Shown piece by piece: positions 35,887-45,657 of a stretch of DNA of 64,000 bases. The notes under the pieces were generated by a model that had not been told where the DNA came from, ran no database searches, and saw nothing but the letters and a program-made list of their open reading frames with translations. The stretch's first letter is position 1. Every line of letters starts with the position of its first letter. The position numbers and the translations under genes were made by a program. Source of the stretch: Crambe crambe (Eukaryota > Porifera > Demospongiae > Poecilosclerida > Crambeidae); NCBI GenBank assembly GCA_963924555.1, contig OZ004583.1, positions 8,012,582 through 8,076,581 on the forward strand, in the 5' to 3' direction.

Positions 35887-38800
35887 ATGTGTATTACGCT
35901 TTTTATCTTTTTGTCCGGCATAGCGAGCGGAGGAACTCACCTCCATAACATCTTCACTGACCCAGTCAATGGAACGGATTCTCCAGAATGTCTGACTTTT
36001 AATTCTTCAGCTACTCCTTGCCTGACTCTCGATCATGCCTTCAGTTATCGAAATGACTCCACCTGCTACATCCTCAATCCTCACACTGAATACAACCTCA
36101 CAGAACCAGTTCCTCCTTTCAAAGGCTTGAAGTCTCTCATGATACGTGGAGGAGAGGGATCTGTTGTCTCATGTGGTGGAGAAGTTGGATTGGCTTTTGT
36201 TAATGTATCGACTATAGACATCATGGATGTAACCTTCTTGTACTGTGCTGAATCAAGAAACAGCACAAGCAGAAATTTAACCATTTATCCTGAGGTATCC
36301 TTCTATGATGTTGAAGTTGGCCTTTATTTTTACCTGTGTGAAGATGTCAGCATGGATAAAGTGAATGTTAGTTTCAGTCCTAATGCTACAGGTGTAGTCA
36401 TGTACAACACAGCAGGGACCAATTCTATCCTGAACAGTGTGTTTATGAATAATACTGTGTCCAATACTCAGTATGGTGGTGGTGGTTTTTATGTGGAATT
36501 CTCATACTGTGTTCCAGGAGACTATGCATGCAGTGATAATGAAACCAAAGCAGCTCCTATCCTTGGTGCACATTACTCCTTCATGAACTCAATGTTTTTA
36601 AATAATATTGCCAGTAACGATGAACTAGGAGAAAACACCACCTATATTATCCCATACAGAACTTACCACCAGGCTTTCGGTCGAGGTGGAGGGTTATCCA
36701 TTTTCATGAAAGGTGCTGCTATGAATAACGTCTTTGAGATCTCAAACTGTACTTTTGAGAACAACAGGGCACTGTGGGGTGGAGGACTCTTTGTAGAATT
36801 CCATGATGACACAGCTAATAACTCTGTGTATGTCACAGACTGCACTTTGAGTGATAACCACTGTGAATACACCCTAACTACTGGAACAGGAGGTGGCGGA
36901 ATGAGACTGGGACATTATGTCTATGGAGAACCAAATTCAAGTCGTGGCAATTACATAGAATTAGCCCATTGCAGGTTGATGTTTAACTCTGCAATGTATG
37001 GAGGTGGTCTATCACTATCACCAACTCTACAGGACACTATCAAGGGCAAGGAAGCATCTCTGAGACTAGTAGATGTAAATTTTTGGAATAACACGGGAAA
37101 ACTCGGGAGTGGCTTGAATCTAGGTGCATTTCCTCTGATTACAAAAGGCATCATGATGAATGTGAAGATATTGAACTGCTCTTTTGAGAATAATAGTGTG
37201 GCGTATGCAGATCTACTCAATAGGGCCCATTCTCCACACACCATAGGGATAGGTGCTGTCTATATCAATCGTGTTGATGTAGCCGTCGAAGGAGAAACTC
37301 TTTTTGAAAATAATATCGGCACAGCCCTGGCTCTTGCCGGATCAGCAGTTAACTTCAGTCAAAGTGATGTAAAGTTTGCTTATAACACTGGCTATAGAGG
37401 TGGGGCTATTTCTCTACTCGGTTCCTCCTACATCCTGATCAATGAAGACACTCGCATGTTGTTTGATAGCAATATGGCAACTGAAAGAGGGGGTGCTATT
37501 TACACCAGGTACATTGAACTGGACAACTTGAAGACGGGACCAAACTGCTTTGTAAGACACACTGACCCCTTTCGCAGCCCTGACAAATGGGAGGCCACTT
37601 TTACCTTCCATAACAACACAGATCAAAATGCTCAAAGAGATAACTCCATTCACACTTCGTCCCTCCTCCCATGCGCGTGGGCTGGAGGAAGTGGTTATGG
37701 AAGTATCAAACGTGTATTCTGCTGGAAGAATTGGACATATTACACGAATACTTTACAAGAAGCCGATTGCCCTAAGCAAATAACATCTGAAGCAGGTGAT
37801 GTCATATGGACAGATTCAAATAGCAAGTTCGTTATTCCTGGTCGACAGTTTGCACTGCCTCTTTCTATCAAGAATGATTATAACGACAGTATCAAGGATG
37901 ATACTGTTTTCAGTTCAATTCTTAACGTTAGTGATAGTGGGACTACCTATTTTTGGGGAGGTAACACAAGTGTGAGTGGACCAGAAAGGTCATATGTTGA
38001 ACTCACTCTTAATACTCTTGGAGATCGAATATGGGAAATGAAATTTGTAGTCGAGCTTATTCAGTGTCCCCCGGGATTTAAGCCAACCAAAGGAAATGGA
38101 AATAAAACTGTGTGTGAATGTTCACCTTCCATGTATGGTGGGAGGGTGTTATGCAACCTAAATACATTGAAGGTTAGAATGGATGTTAACTACTGGATGG
38201 GGTTTTCAGAAGATGAAGGTGAATATTTGGTGGGTTCATGTCCCCCTGGTTTCTGTGCATCCAGTGATGCTTCTTCTTACATCTTTCTGCCCAATACCTC
38301 TGCAGCATTGAGTGGTGTAGTATGCAATACCAACAGGACGGGGGTAATGTGTGGTGAATGCACTAATGGTTCAGGACCTGCTGTCAATTCTGCAACCTTT
38401 GACTGTGTGTGGTGTGATGATACAAAAGTACATAAAAACATCATCACATATCTAGCTTCCATCTACGTCCCTCTAGCTGCTTTATTTACCCTCCTCATTG
38501 TATTTGACATTCGTCTCACCACAGGACCAGCCAATGCCTTCATCATCTACAGCCAAGTAATCTCAAGTACTTTTATAGATGGCCAAAATTTTATTAATAC
38601 ACCCTCTAATAATAATATAAGCAATTATGACTCTGTGGCCAAAGTTTACAAAATGATTTACGGGTTGTTCAACCTCGAGTTTATTGAAAATCTGCTTGAG
38701 CCATTTTGCTTGCACTCAGAGTTCAATGCACTGACTGTTCTATCACTGGATTATGGAGTGGCACTGTTCCCCCTAATCATCATAACTTTGATTCTTATTC

Positions 38801-39924
38801 ACTTTAAGTTGAAAGAGTGCTGTCCTATTTCCATAAAACCTGAACGTCTTAAGAGAATCCGTGCTTTTAAATGCTGGAGACGAAGAAGTATCTCTGAAAC
38901 ACTGCTCCCAGCCTTTGCAGGATTCATCCTGCTCTCCTACACCAAGTTCTGTCTCACTTCATCCCTCATCTTTGCAGCACAATCTCTGATATGCGAAAAT
39001 GGATCTGATTCTCCTTCAAAAATATCACAAGTTTATTATGCAGGAAAGTTTGATACAACCAATCCTGAGTATGTATATTCATACTTACTACCGTCTACTC
39101 TAATCTTTGCCATATTTGTATGTATCCCTCCACTACTTCTCTTGGTTTATCCACTGAAGATCTTTGAGTGGTGTCTTTCTAAAGTCACCTGCTTGTGGAA
39201 GTTCTATCCTGTCGACAAGGTTCATGTGTTTCTGGACACTTTCCAAGGCTGTTATAAGAATAACATGCGTTTCTTTGCCGGACTATACTTCCTCTTCCGT
39301 TTGGTCATCAGCTCATTTTATTTTGCACATTTCAGCTGGTTGGAGAAGTTTGTGGGTCAACAGATCATTTGCATCGCCATGGTCACTCTAGTCTCGACTT
39401 GTCAGCCATACAACGCTGAAAACAGATTTCTAAACTACATCGATCCTCTAATCTTCACCAACTTAGCAGTCATCAATGCTCTTAGTCTTTTATTCTACAC
39501 CTTATCTTTGATCAATCAACAGCTCCCTCCATTTGCTCTTGTCTTTCAACAGATTCTCATCTTTCTCCCTCTGGTTTATATGATAGGATATATCATATGG
39601 TACTTTTTATTCTTCCGTTTTAAGTGTCTCAAGAAACGGGAAAAGGAATCAGATCTCATTGATAACAACAACGATGAAGAAACGGAGAGAGCACATACAA
39701 GGTCAGAGATAGAAGAAGATGAAGCTTTGTTTGCCCGGGCTGAGTTGAGCAACCACTATCAGAAACCACGTGATCATTATGATAGTTTTGCTCATATCCA
39801 TGATTCCAACCGAATAACCGATTCTGAGAGGAGGAAAGGCGAAAAGACAGATGCCAGAAGCTCACAGATGATTGATTCTCATTATGGGACTATGTCATCC
39901 ATCACAACACAAAGTTCAATGTGA
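35887..39924 (+). CDS. Beta-helix multi-pass receptor-like protein (paralogue 3)
   Basis: 1345 residues in one exon. I chose the ATG at 35887 because MCITLFIFLSGIASGG is a signal peptide. The frame is open further up to 35755, but that part overlaps the promoter palindrome. The ectodomain has beta-helix-like repeats (VFEISNCTFENNRALWGGGL and others), then a Cys-rich stalk (CPPGFKPT; TGVMCGECTNGSGPAVNS). About eight membrane segments follow, with RLTTGPANAFIIY and FLDTFQGCYKNNMRFFAGLY. The tail has ALFARAELSNHY and SHYGTMSS. It is the most divergent of the four complete members, and the parent or closest relative of the pseudogene at 54247-54690. Divergent from the TSSK-like kinase. Confidence 0.9.
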   Translation: MCITLFIFLSGIASGGTHLHNIFTDPVNGTDSPECLTFNSSATPCLTLDHAFSYRNDSTCYILNPHTEYNLTEPVPPFKGLKSLMIRGGEGSVVSCGGEVGLAFVNVSTIDIMDVTFLYCAESRNSTSRNLTIYPEVSFYDVEVGLYFYLCEDVSMDKVNVSFSPNATGVVMYNTAGTNSILNSVFMNNTVSNTQYGGGGFYVEFSYCVPGDYACSDNETKAAPILGAHYSFMNSMFLNNIASNDELGENTTYIIPYRTYHQAFGRGGGLSIFMKGAAMNNVFEISNCTFENNRALWGGGLFVEFHDDTANNSVYVTDCTLSDNHCEYTLTTGTGGGGMRLGHYVYGEPNSSRGNYIELAHCRLMFNSAMYGGGLSLSPTLQDTIKGKEASLRLVDVNFWNNTGKLGSGLNLGAFPLITKGIMMNVKILNCSFENNSVAYADLLNRAHSPHTIGIGAVYINRVDVAVEGETLFENNIGTALALAGSAVNFSQSDVKFAYNTGYRGGAISLLGSSYILINEDTRMLFDSNMATERGGAIYTRYIELDNLKTGPNCFVRHTDPFRSPDKWEATFTFHNNTDQNAQRDNSIHTSSLLPCAWAGGSGYGSIKRVFCWKNWTYYTNTLQEADCPKQITSEAGDVIWTDSNSKFVIPGRQFALPLSIKNDYNDSIKDDTVFSSILNVSDSGTTYFWGGNTSVSGPERSYVELTLNTLGDRIWEMKFVVELIQCPPGFKPTKGNGNKTVCECSPSMYGGRVLCNLNTLKVRMDVNYWMGFSEDEGEYLVGSCPPGFCASSDASSYIFLPNTSAALSGVVCNTNRTGVMCGECTNGSGPAVNSATFDCVWCDDTKVHKNIITYLASIYVPLAALFTLLIVFDIRLTTGPANAFIIYSQVISSTFIDGQNFINTPSNNNISNYDSVAKVYKMIYGLFNLEFIENLLEPFCLHSEFNALTVLSLDYGVALFPLIIITLILIHFKLKECCPISIKPERLKRIRAFKCWRRRSISETLLPAFAGFILLSYTKFCLTSSLIFAAQSLICENGSDSPSKISQVYYAGKFDTTNPEYVYSYLLPSTLIFAIFVCIPPLLLLVYPLKIFEWCLSKVTCLWKFYPVDKVHVFLDTFQGCYKNNMRFFAGLYFLFRLVISSFYFAHFSWLEKFVGQQIICIAMVTLVSTCQPYNAENRFLNYIDPLIFTNLAVINALSLLFYTLSLINQQLPPFALVFQQILIFLPLVYMIGYIIWYFLFFRFKCLKKREKESDLIDNNNDEETERAHTRSEIEEDEALFARAELSNHYQKPRDHYDSFAHIHDSNRITDSERRKGEKTDARSSQMIDSHYGTMSSITTQSSM

Positions 39925-41296
39925 TTCTCTTATCATAACACAATGTTCAGTGTGATCCCAATAATTTTCATTTGTAAATAGCTAGATAGCTGCTTTAGCT
40001 AGCTACATCATAGTGTGGTCATCCCTACTTAGAGAGTAGACTATCGTACTCTCTGATAGTGAAGTTTCATTATTGTCTATATTTAGCATCTCTTGCTAGA
40101 CTACTATGAGATTTGTACTTGACTACTTATAACCATTATAGGAAGTAGCTATAATTATTATAAATAGCTAGCTAAATACCCTGGCCTGGTTTTTTTGTAT
40201 TATTATGAAAATTTCTCCCTACTTACTAAAATTTTCCACAAGCTTAGCTAGCTAGCTTTGCAACTATGCAACTAACCTTATTTGTGTTCATCAACTTTCA
40301 ATTTCATGACTGTGGGTAAAAAGTCACCTGATCTCGAAATAATAGCTATTATAATTGCCACTCATGATTGTGAGAGCCAAGGTCAATCACAAAACCACAC
40401 CCACTAACTTCATTTTTAACCTCGTTTTTAACTGAATTTGGAGCTAAACAGAGCTAACTTGTTTGTTGACTCGAGAATTAACTACATCAATCGAAAGGCA
40501 GTTCCTTGTCTTGGTGCAGCTATTCTTTGCGGGTAAGTCAGGTGGTGTAGCTTTAGCTTGTTAGCTAATAAAGTAAGTAGCATGTGGCTTTAGTAAATAT
40601 TAATAGCTTATATCATGGCTACTGGTCAAAGGTCAAGCAACTGTACTCACATGATTCAGTCAGAGTGCTGCATTCAGAGGTAGCTAATGCAGACTTATTC
40701 ACTCACTGGCAGGAAAGTGTTCCCACAACTGTCAGGTAGACATCAATGAGAGGAATATACCCTGGGTGTCTGGGGGCCTAAGACTAGCTACCAACCCATG
40801 CCATGGCTGACCAGGCAGCACTGGTTAGCTAGGTAAAAGTTGTATTGGATGCCCACAAATAGGGATTGGCATATTATTATGATCAAAAAATTTCACTTTT
40901 GGGCCAGTGTTGGAGCCAGAAGTTTTCAACACAGTTAGCTTTTACTGCATGATAATAAAACAGGCTTAATGCTCCTGTGAGTTCTTACATATGATATCAA
41001 ACTTATGTCAGCATAATATGCCAAGCTCTACCTAAGGTGTATGCAATCATTCCATATTCCATTCCATATTCTATTCCATATTCCATTCCATCCATAATTA
41101 TTCCATAAAGTGTAGTAAGCCTTTTTAAAGCTAGCTTAGCTATAGCTTGCTGATCAAATAATCATTTTAAATATAGCCAACTCCTTCATATTATATCCTT
41201 TTGATGAGTCGAGGGTGAGTCCTTGAAGCTCTACGAGACTTTGACAGTGAGCTTTGTAGCTATATTCAGAAGTACTGTTGCAAGCTAGCATAACAC
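39925..41296. other. Intergenic region and 5' leader of paralogue 4
   Basis: Contains the 3' flank of paralogue 3, a likely non-coding first exon of paralogue 4 (ending 40532) and its intron. The intron carries ATTCCATATTCC repeats at about 41047-41106. No coding exon is seen. Confidence 0.6.
40485..40532 (+). other. Probable non-coding 5' leader exon of paralogue 4
   Basis: CGAAAGGCAGTTCCTTG, followed by TTTGCGG and the donor GTAAGTCAGGTGG, is matched at 52690-52737 (minus) upstream of paralogue 5. The same order and splice donor are kept. Conservation only around the donor, in both copies, supports a real exon. Confidence 0.6.
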
Positions 41297-44200
41297 ATGG
41301 TGCATTGTAATTATTACCTGCTCTTCTTACTGGCGGCGTCTCTGGCCTTCTTGGGTGAACCTTCCTCAAGATCGATACTGGTTTATAACAATGTCATTCG
41401 TATTGATCCTTCAACTGGAGAAAACAGTGATGAATGTCTCTCTTCCCAAGTCCCCTGTCGTAACCTGAGCTGGGCCTTCCAACCACAGCATCGCAGAAAC
41501 TCCACTCAGTACGTCCTCTCCCCAGGGATGCACTTTCTGACGGACCCCACACCCCCCTTCCAGGATCTCACCTTCCTGGCTTTCACTGGAGCAGGTTCTA
41601 CAGTGGACTGCACCCAAACAGAGGACACTGGACTGGCATTCATCAACGTCAAAGATATAACCTTTTCCGACATCACCTTCCAGAATTGTGCTGCAGTTCG
41701 CAACAGTACCAGCAAGGATTATGAAAATGGCGGTACTAGTCTGTTCAAAGTGGCTCTATATTTCTACTCTTGCGAAAGTATCAACATGTCCCATGTTGGA
41801 GTGAGCCACAGCCCCAATGCTATGGGTGTTATGGTCTATGACACCAATGGGACCAACACCATTTCCCACTCCGTCTTCTCCAACAACAGTGTGGGAACAA
41901 ACGACAAAGTCTTCCCTGGAGGAGGAGGTTTCTACGTGGAGTTCACCTACTGCAAACCTGGAGTTTTATCATGTACCACTCCCACCAGCGAGAGGAACAG
42001 CGGGGCCTCGTACACCTTTTCCTTCTGTAACTTCAGTCACAATCAAGCTGATAATATGGACACGAAAGAAAAGTCCACTTACATCCTCCCATATAAGGTC
42101 GACCATCAAGCATTTGGTCGTGGGGGAGGCCTATCTCTGTTCATCAGGGGTAAAGCAAGCAACATCACATTCATAGTCGAAAACAGCAGATTCGAAGACA
42201 ATGTTGCTGTATGGGGTGGTGGGCTTTTTGTCGAACTTCATGATGATGTGCATGGGAGTAAAATCACAGTTTCAGCAACAGAATTCACTAATAATAACTG
42301 TCCCTTTACTATCGATGGTGGTACTGGGGGAGGGGCTATACGAATTGCCCATTATGTCTATGGAAATGATGACCCACTCTACCTGATAGCTAGGAATGAA
42401 ATTACCGTAGACAGCTGTACTTTCATGGAGAATTCGGCTCTTAATGGAGCTGGGGTTTCCATCTCTTGGGCCTTGCAAAAATCTGACTCAAGTCAAACTG
42501 CACGTATTTCTATCCTCAGGTCTTTCTTTCAAACAAACACTGCCAAGCTGGGAGCAGCAGTGCATATCAGTCAGTTCTGGAAAATTTCTGAGGGATTGGA
42601 GGCAACGTTTTTGATCGAGGGCTGCACATTTGATAGCAACACTGTTGACTATTACCATAAAATTCGTAATTTTGACAGCAGTTCTACTCCATTCCAGATC
42701 GGAATTGGAACCGTTTGTGTCACTTCCAGCAACGTGATGTTTCGCAAGAATGTGACGTTCACCAACAACCACGGATCAGCCCTCTCGGTGTCCGGGGGTA
42801 AAGTGAATTTTGATGGTTGCCATGTCCAGTTTATCAATGGCACATCTAATAAAGGAGCTGGGATTGTATTACTTGGAGCAAGCACTATTGAGCTCGGACC
42901 GGGGACAGACATGCTTTTTGAGAATAATGTTGTTAAGACTCAAGGGGGAGCGATACATGCCACTTACATATCTAGAGAAAATTTAGAAACGGATGCTAAC
43001 TGCTTTGTCAGGTATGTGGATCCAGCGATTCACCCTGATGATTGGAATGTCACAATGCGATTTATCAATAATACAGACCACACTGCTTTGCAAAATGCCA
43101 TCTTTGCTACGTCCATTTTACCCTGTTCTGTGATAGGTGGGAGTGGAATAAGAAGTAATAAAACTGGCAGTGCTCTCTTGTGCTGGAAAGGCTGGCACTA
43201 CTACAATACTTCTTTTGATGATGTATCAAGTGATTGCGGTCCATACATCATATCTGATGTTGGTAAGATCGAATTCAACAATGAGAACAACAACACTGTG
43301 AAAGCCATTCCAGGGTGGGATTTCGCCATGCCCGTGTCAATTAAAGATGACTTGAATACTGACATTAGTCGGCATGTTGTTTTCACTTCCTATACCAATC
43401 AGACAGCAGCTAATCACACAGGTCATGCTGACCCCAGGAAAATCTCGTTCTTCTGGGGAAAGAATGCCACAGTCCGAGGACTTGAGAATGTAACCACAAA
43501 TATGATGGTGGAAACATCTGGAGATCGTATTTGGTATTTTGATTTGGCTGTGAAGCTTCAGTTATGTCCGCCTGGTTTTAAAATCAATGACGGAGAATGC
43601 CAATGTGCCAGTAACTATGGTGATGTGATGTATTGTGATAATAGTGCAAAAGAGGCAAGGTTGTTGGCTAATCTATGGATGGGTTTCTTCAACGGTTCGT
43701 ATTATGTCTCAATTTGTCCTCCCAACTACTGCAAGAAACAGAGGGTGAGGTACTTTCCACTCCCTCACAGCATCGAAGAGATGACTGAAAGGATTTGTGA
43801 ACCTCACAGGACTGGTAGGCTATGTGGAGAATGCATTAACGGTACAGGACCTGCTGTCAATTCTCCAACATATGACTGCATTCCTTGTACAGATATAAAC
43901 TTGGCTGCAAATATAGCCAAATATATCGCTTCTATCTACTTACCATTAGGATTTCTATTCACCATTCTCATTTTTTTCGATATCCGCCTCACCACCGGAC
44001 CTGCCAATGCCTTTATCCTTTACTGCCAGATAATTGTCACAACTTTTAGCATTGATGCCAATGGTGGCACACCTCTTGGTGAATTCACTGATGATTACCG
44101 CAGACTCTCAAACTCCTACACTCTACCTTATGGGATTTTCAACCTAGACTTTTTGGAGAATTATATCCCAAACATTTGCTTCTCAACCAGTTTTAGCACT

Positions 44201-45490
44201 CTCTCAGTTCTACTCCTTGACTATAGCGTTGCTTTGTCTCCTTTGCTAATGATCCTTCTGGTGCTAATTTGTCTGAAAATCAAAGAGTGTTTCTGCTCTG
44301 GCAGACAACAGACCACAGCAGCAAACCTCATGCAGAGAAGAGGACGTAAAATCAATGAAGCTCTTCTTCCAGCATTTGCTTCTTTCATTTTACTTTCGTA
44401 CACGAAATTGAGCATTATTTCTTCATATATCTTAACCACAGTTCCACTTATAGATGAAAATGGAACTGAGCAGATGTCACCTCGTGTATACTTTGCAGGT
44501 CAGTATTCCAGGGAGAGTAGCGAATATCGCAAAGTTTACTACTTGCTTGCTATTCTCATCTATTGCACATTTCTCAGTATCACGCCTTTAATGTTGCTGG
44601 ATTTTCCCTTGAGGGGGCTTGAATGGATCATTGCAAGGTTTGACCTGCTCAAAAAGATGTACCCAGCAGACAAGATCCATATTCTATTGGATACTTTCCA
44701 AGGTTGTTATAGAAAGGACGTACGTTTCTTTGCTGGTCTGTATTTTCTCTTTCGAGTGGCTGTGAATGTATCGTACATCTTTTTTAATAAGTGGATAGAC
44801 CAATTTGTCTTTCAACAAGTTCTATGCACAGTAATGGTGACACTCCTTGCTCTGTATCGTCCATACAGACGAAAGTTCTTGAATTATGTCGATATTCTTA
44901 TCTTCACGGATCTTGCTCTCATTAACTGCCTAAGCTTCTACTTCTTCGTATTTTTCAAGATCTATCCCGAGCTCAAACCTTCATTGTTGATCTTCATCAT
45001 TCAATACATTCTGATTGTTCTGCCTCTGGTTTACATGCTAACGTATATATTGTGGCGAGTGACTAAAAGACATCACAGAAATATCAAAGAAAAAATCTTG
45101 AAGTTCTCTCTCGCTATTACTCGGCGTTTTGTACCAGCAAAGTCTCAATATAGGCAACTCAATACTGCAGCAAAGAATAATGTAGCAGCAACAAGTCGCC
45201 ATTCTGCCGCTACCCATGGAAAACGAATGGGTCGTGATGAAGTCATGTTTGAAAGGGCAAAAGAACCAAACTCGTATGTGACTGCTGGTGCTTTGTCAGT
45301 TACAGTGGTAGATGTTGGTGACGCATGCGAGGGAGAGGCTAGTGTTTGTCAGACGTCCACCATGGGAAAGTCTGACTCAGGTCCCAAATCTCAGAAAAGT
45401 GAAGGTACTTCTGGTGTGGTGGTTACGTATGGAAGCACGGGAGCATCCAATAATGAGTCTGGAAGACCTTCCACTGATAGAAGCTATTAA
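41297..45490 (+). CDS. Beta-helix multi-pass receptor-like protein (paralogue 4)
   Basis: 1397 residues in one coding exon. Signal peptide MVHCNYYLLFLLAASLAFLG. The ectodomain is about 25-865 with beta-helix-like repeats and many NxS/T sequons. The stalk has CPPGF, CQC and TGRLCGECINGTGPAVNS. Membrane segments lie between about 866 and 1255 (first: YIASIYLPLGFLFTILIFF). The tail is about 1256-1397 with VMFERAKEPNSY, SVTVVDVGD and VTYGSTGAS. It is nearly the same protein as paralogue 5 (48231-52373), which lies inverted beyond SENP8. Its N-terminal third is also close to paralogue 2. A non-coding leader exon probably ends at 40532. Polyadenylation signals AATAAATAAA lie at about 45611, a few bases before the SENP8 promoter palindrome. 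Function unknown. Confidence 0.9.
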   Translation: MVHCNYYLLFLLAASLAFLGEPSSRSILVYNNVIRIDPSTGENSDECLSSQVPCRNLSWAFQPQHRRNSTQYVLSPGMHFLTDPTPPFQDLTFLAFTGAGSTVDCTQTEDTGLAFINVKDITFSDITFQNCAAVRNSTSKDYENGGTSLFKVALYFYSCESINMSHVGVSHSPNAMGVMVYDTNGTNTISHSVFSNNSVGTNDKVFPGGGGFYVEFTYCKPGVLSCTTPTSERNSGASYTFSFCNFSHNQADNMDTKEKSTYILPYKVDHQAFGRGGGLSLFIRGKASNITFIVENSRFEDNVAVWGGGLFVELHDDVHGSKITVSATEFTNNNCPFTIDGGTGGGAIRIAHYVYGNDDPLYLIARNEITVDSCTFMENSALNGAGVSISWALQKSDSSQTARISILRSFFQTNTAKLGAAVHISQFWKISEGLEATFLIEGCTFDSNTVDYYHKIRNFDSSSTPFQIGIGTVCVTSSNVMFRKNVTFTNNHGSALSVSGGKVNFDGCHVQFINGTSNKGAGIVLLGASTIELGPGTDMLFENNVVKTQGGAIHATYISRENLETDANCFVRYVDPAIHPDDWNVTMRFINNTDHTALQNAIFATSILPCSVIGGSGIRSNKTGSALLCWKGWHYYNTSFDDVSSDCGPYIISDVGKIEFNNENNNTVKAIPGWDFAMPVSIKDDLNTDISRHVVFTSYTNQTAANHTGHADPRKISFFWGKNATVRGLENVTTNMMVETSGDRIWYFDLAVKLQLCPPGFKINDGECQCASNYGDVMYCDNSAKEARLLANLWMGFFNGSYYVSICPPNYCKKQRVRYFPLPHSIEEMTERICEPHRTGRLCGECINGTGPAVNSPTYDCIPCTDINLAANIAKYIASIYLPLGFLFTILIFFDIRLTTGPANAFILYCQIIVTTFSIDANGGTPLGEFTDDYRRLSNSYTLPYGIFNLDFLENYIPNICFSTSFSTLSVLLLDYSVALSPLLMILLVLICLKIKECFCSGRQQTTAANLMQRRGRKINEALLPAFASFILLSYTKLSIISSYILTTVPLIDENGTEQMSPRVYFAGQYSRESSEYRKVYYLLAILIYCTFLSITPLMLLDFPLRGLEWIIARFDLLKKMYPADKIHILLDTFQGCYRKDVRFFAGLYFLFRVAVNVSYIFFNKWIDQFVFQQVLCTVMVTLLALYRPYRRKFLNYVDILIFTDLALINCLSFYFFVFFKIYPELKPSLLIFIIQYILIVLPLVYMLTYILWRVTKRHHRNIKEKILKFSLAITRRFVPAKSQYRQLNTAAKNNVAATSRHSAATHGKRMGRDEVMFERAKEPNSYVTAGALSVTVVDVGDACEGEASVCQTSTMGKSDSGPKSQKSEGTSGVVVTYGSTGASNNESGRPSTDRSY

Positions 45491-45622
45491 AAAAAAAAGA
45501 GTTTTAAAAAATTTGGACATACTGTTGTTTTTTTGTTTGTTTCTTTTGGACTAATTTGTGCCTGTAGAACAGTAGCAGATATGATTTTACACTGTATGCT
45601 AATTTGTCAATAAATAAATTTA

Positions 45623-45634
45623 TGCGCATGCGCA
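45623..45634. promoter_or_regulatory. Perfect NRF1-type palindrome at the SENP8 start
   Basis: TGCGCATGCGCA is a perfect match to the NRF1 consensus, 24 bp before the chosen SENP8 ATG. It contains two in-frame ATGs (45622, 45628). As these sit in a promoter element, the ATG at 45658 is the better start. Confidence 0.6.
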
Positions 45635-45657
45635 ATAGTCTCAACGACCTTTACCCG

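Noticed and set aside
41411-41715. Small frames antisense to the receptor N-termini, repeated in all copies
   Set aside because: They recur only because the sense sequence is nearly identical between paralogues. No independent feature supports them.
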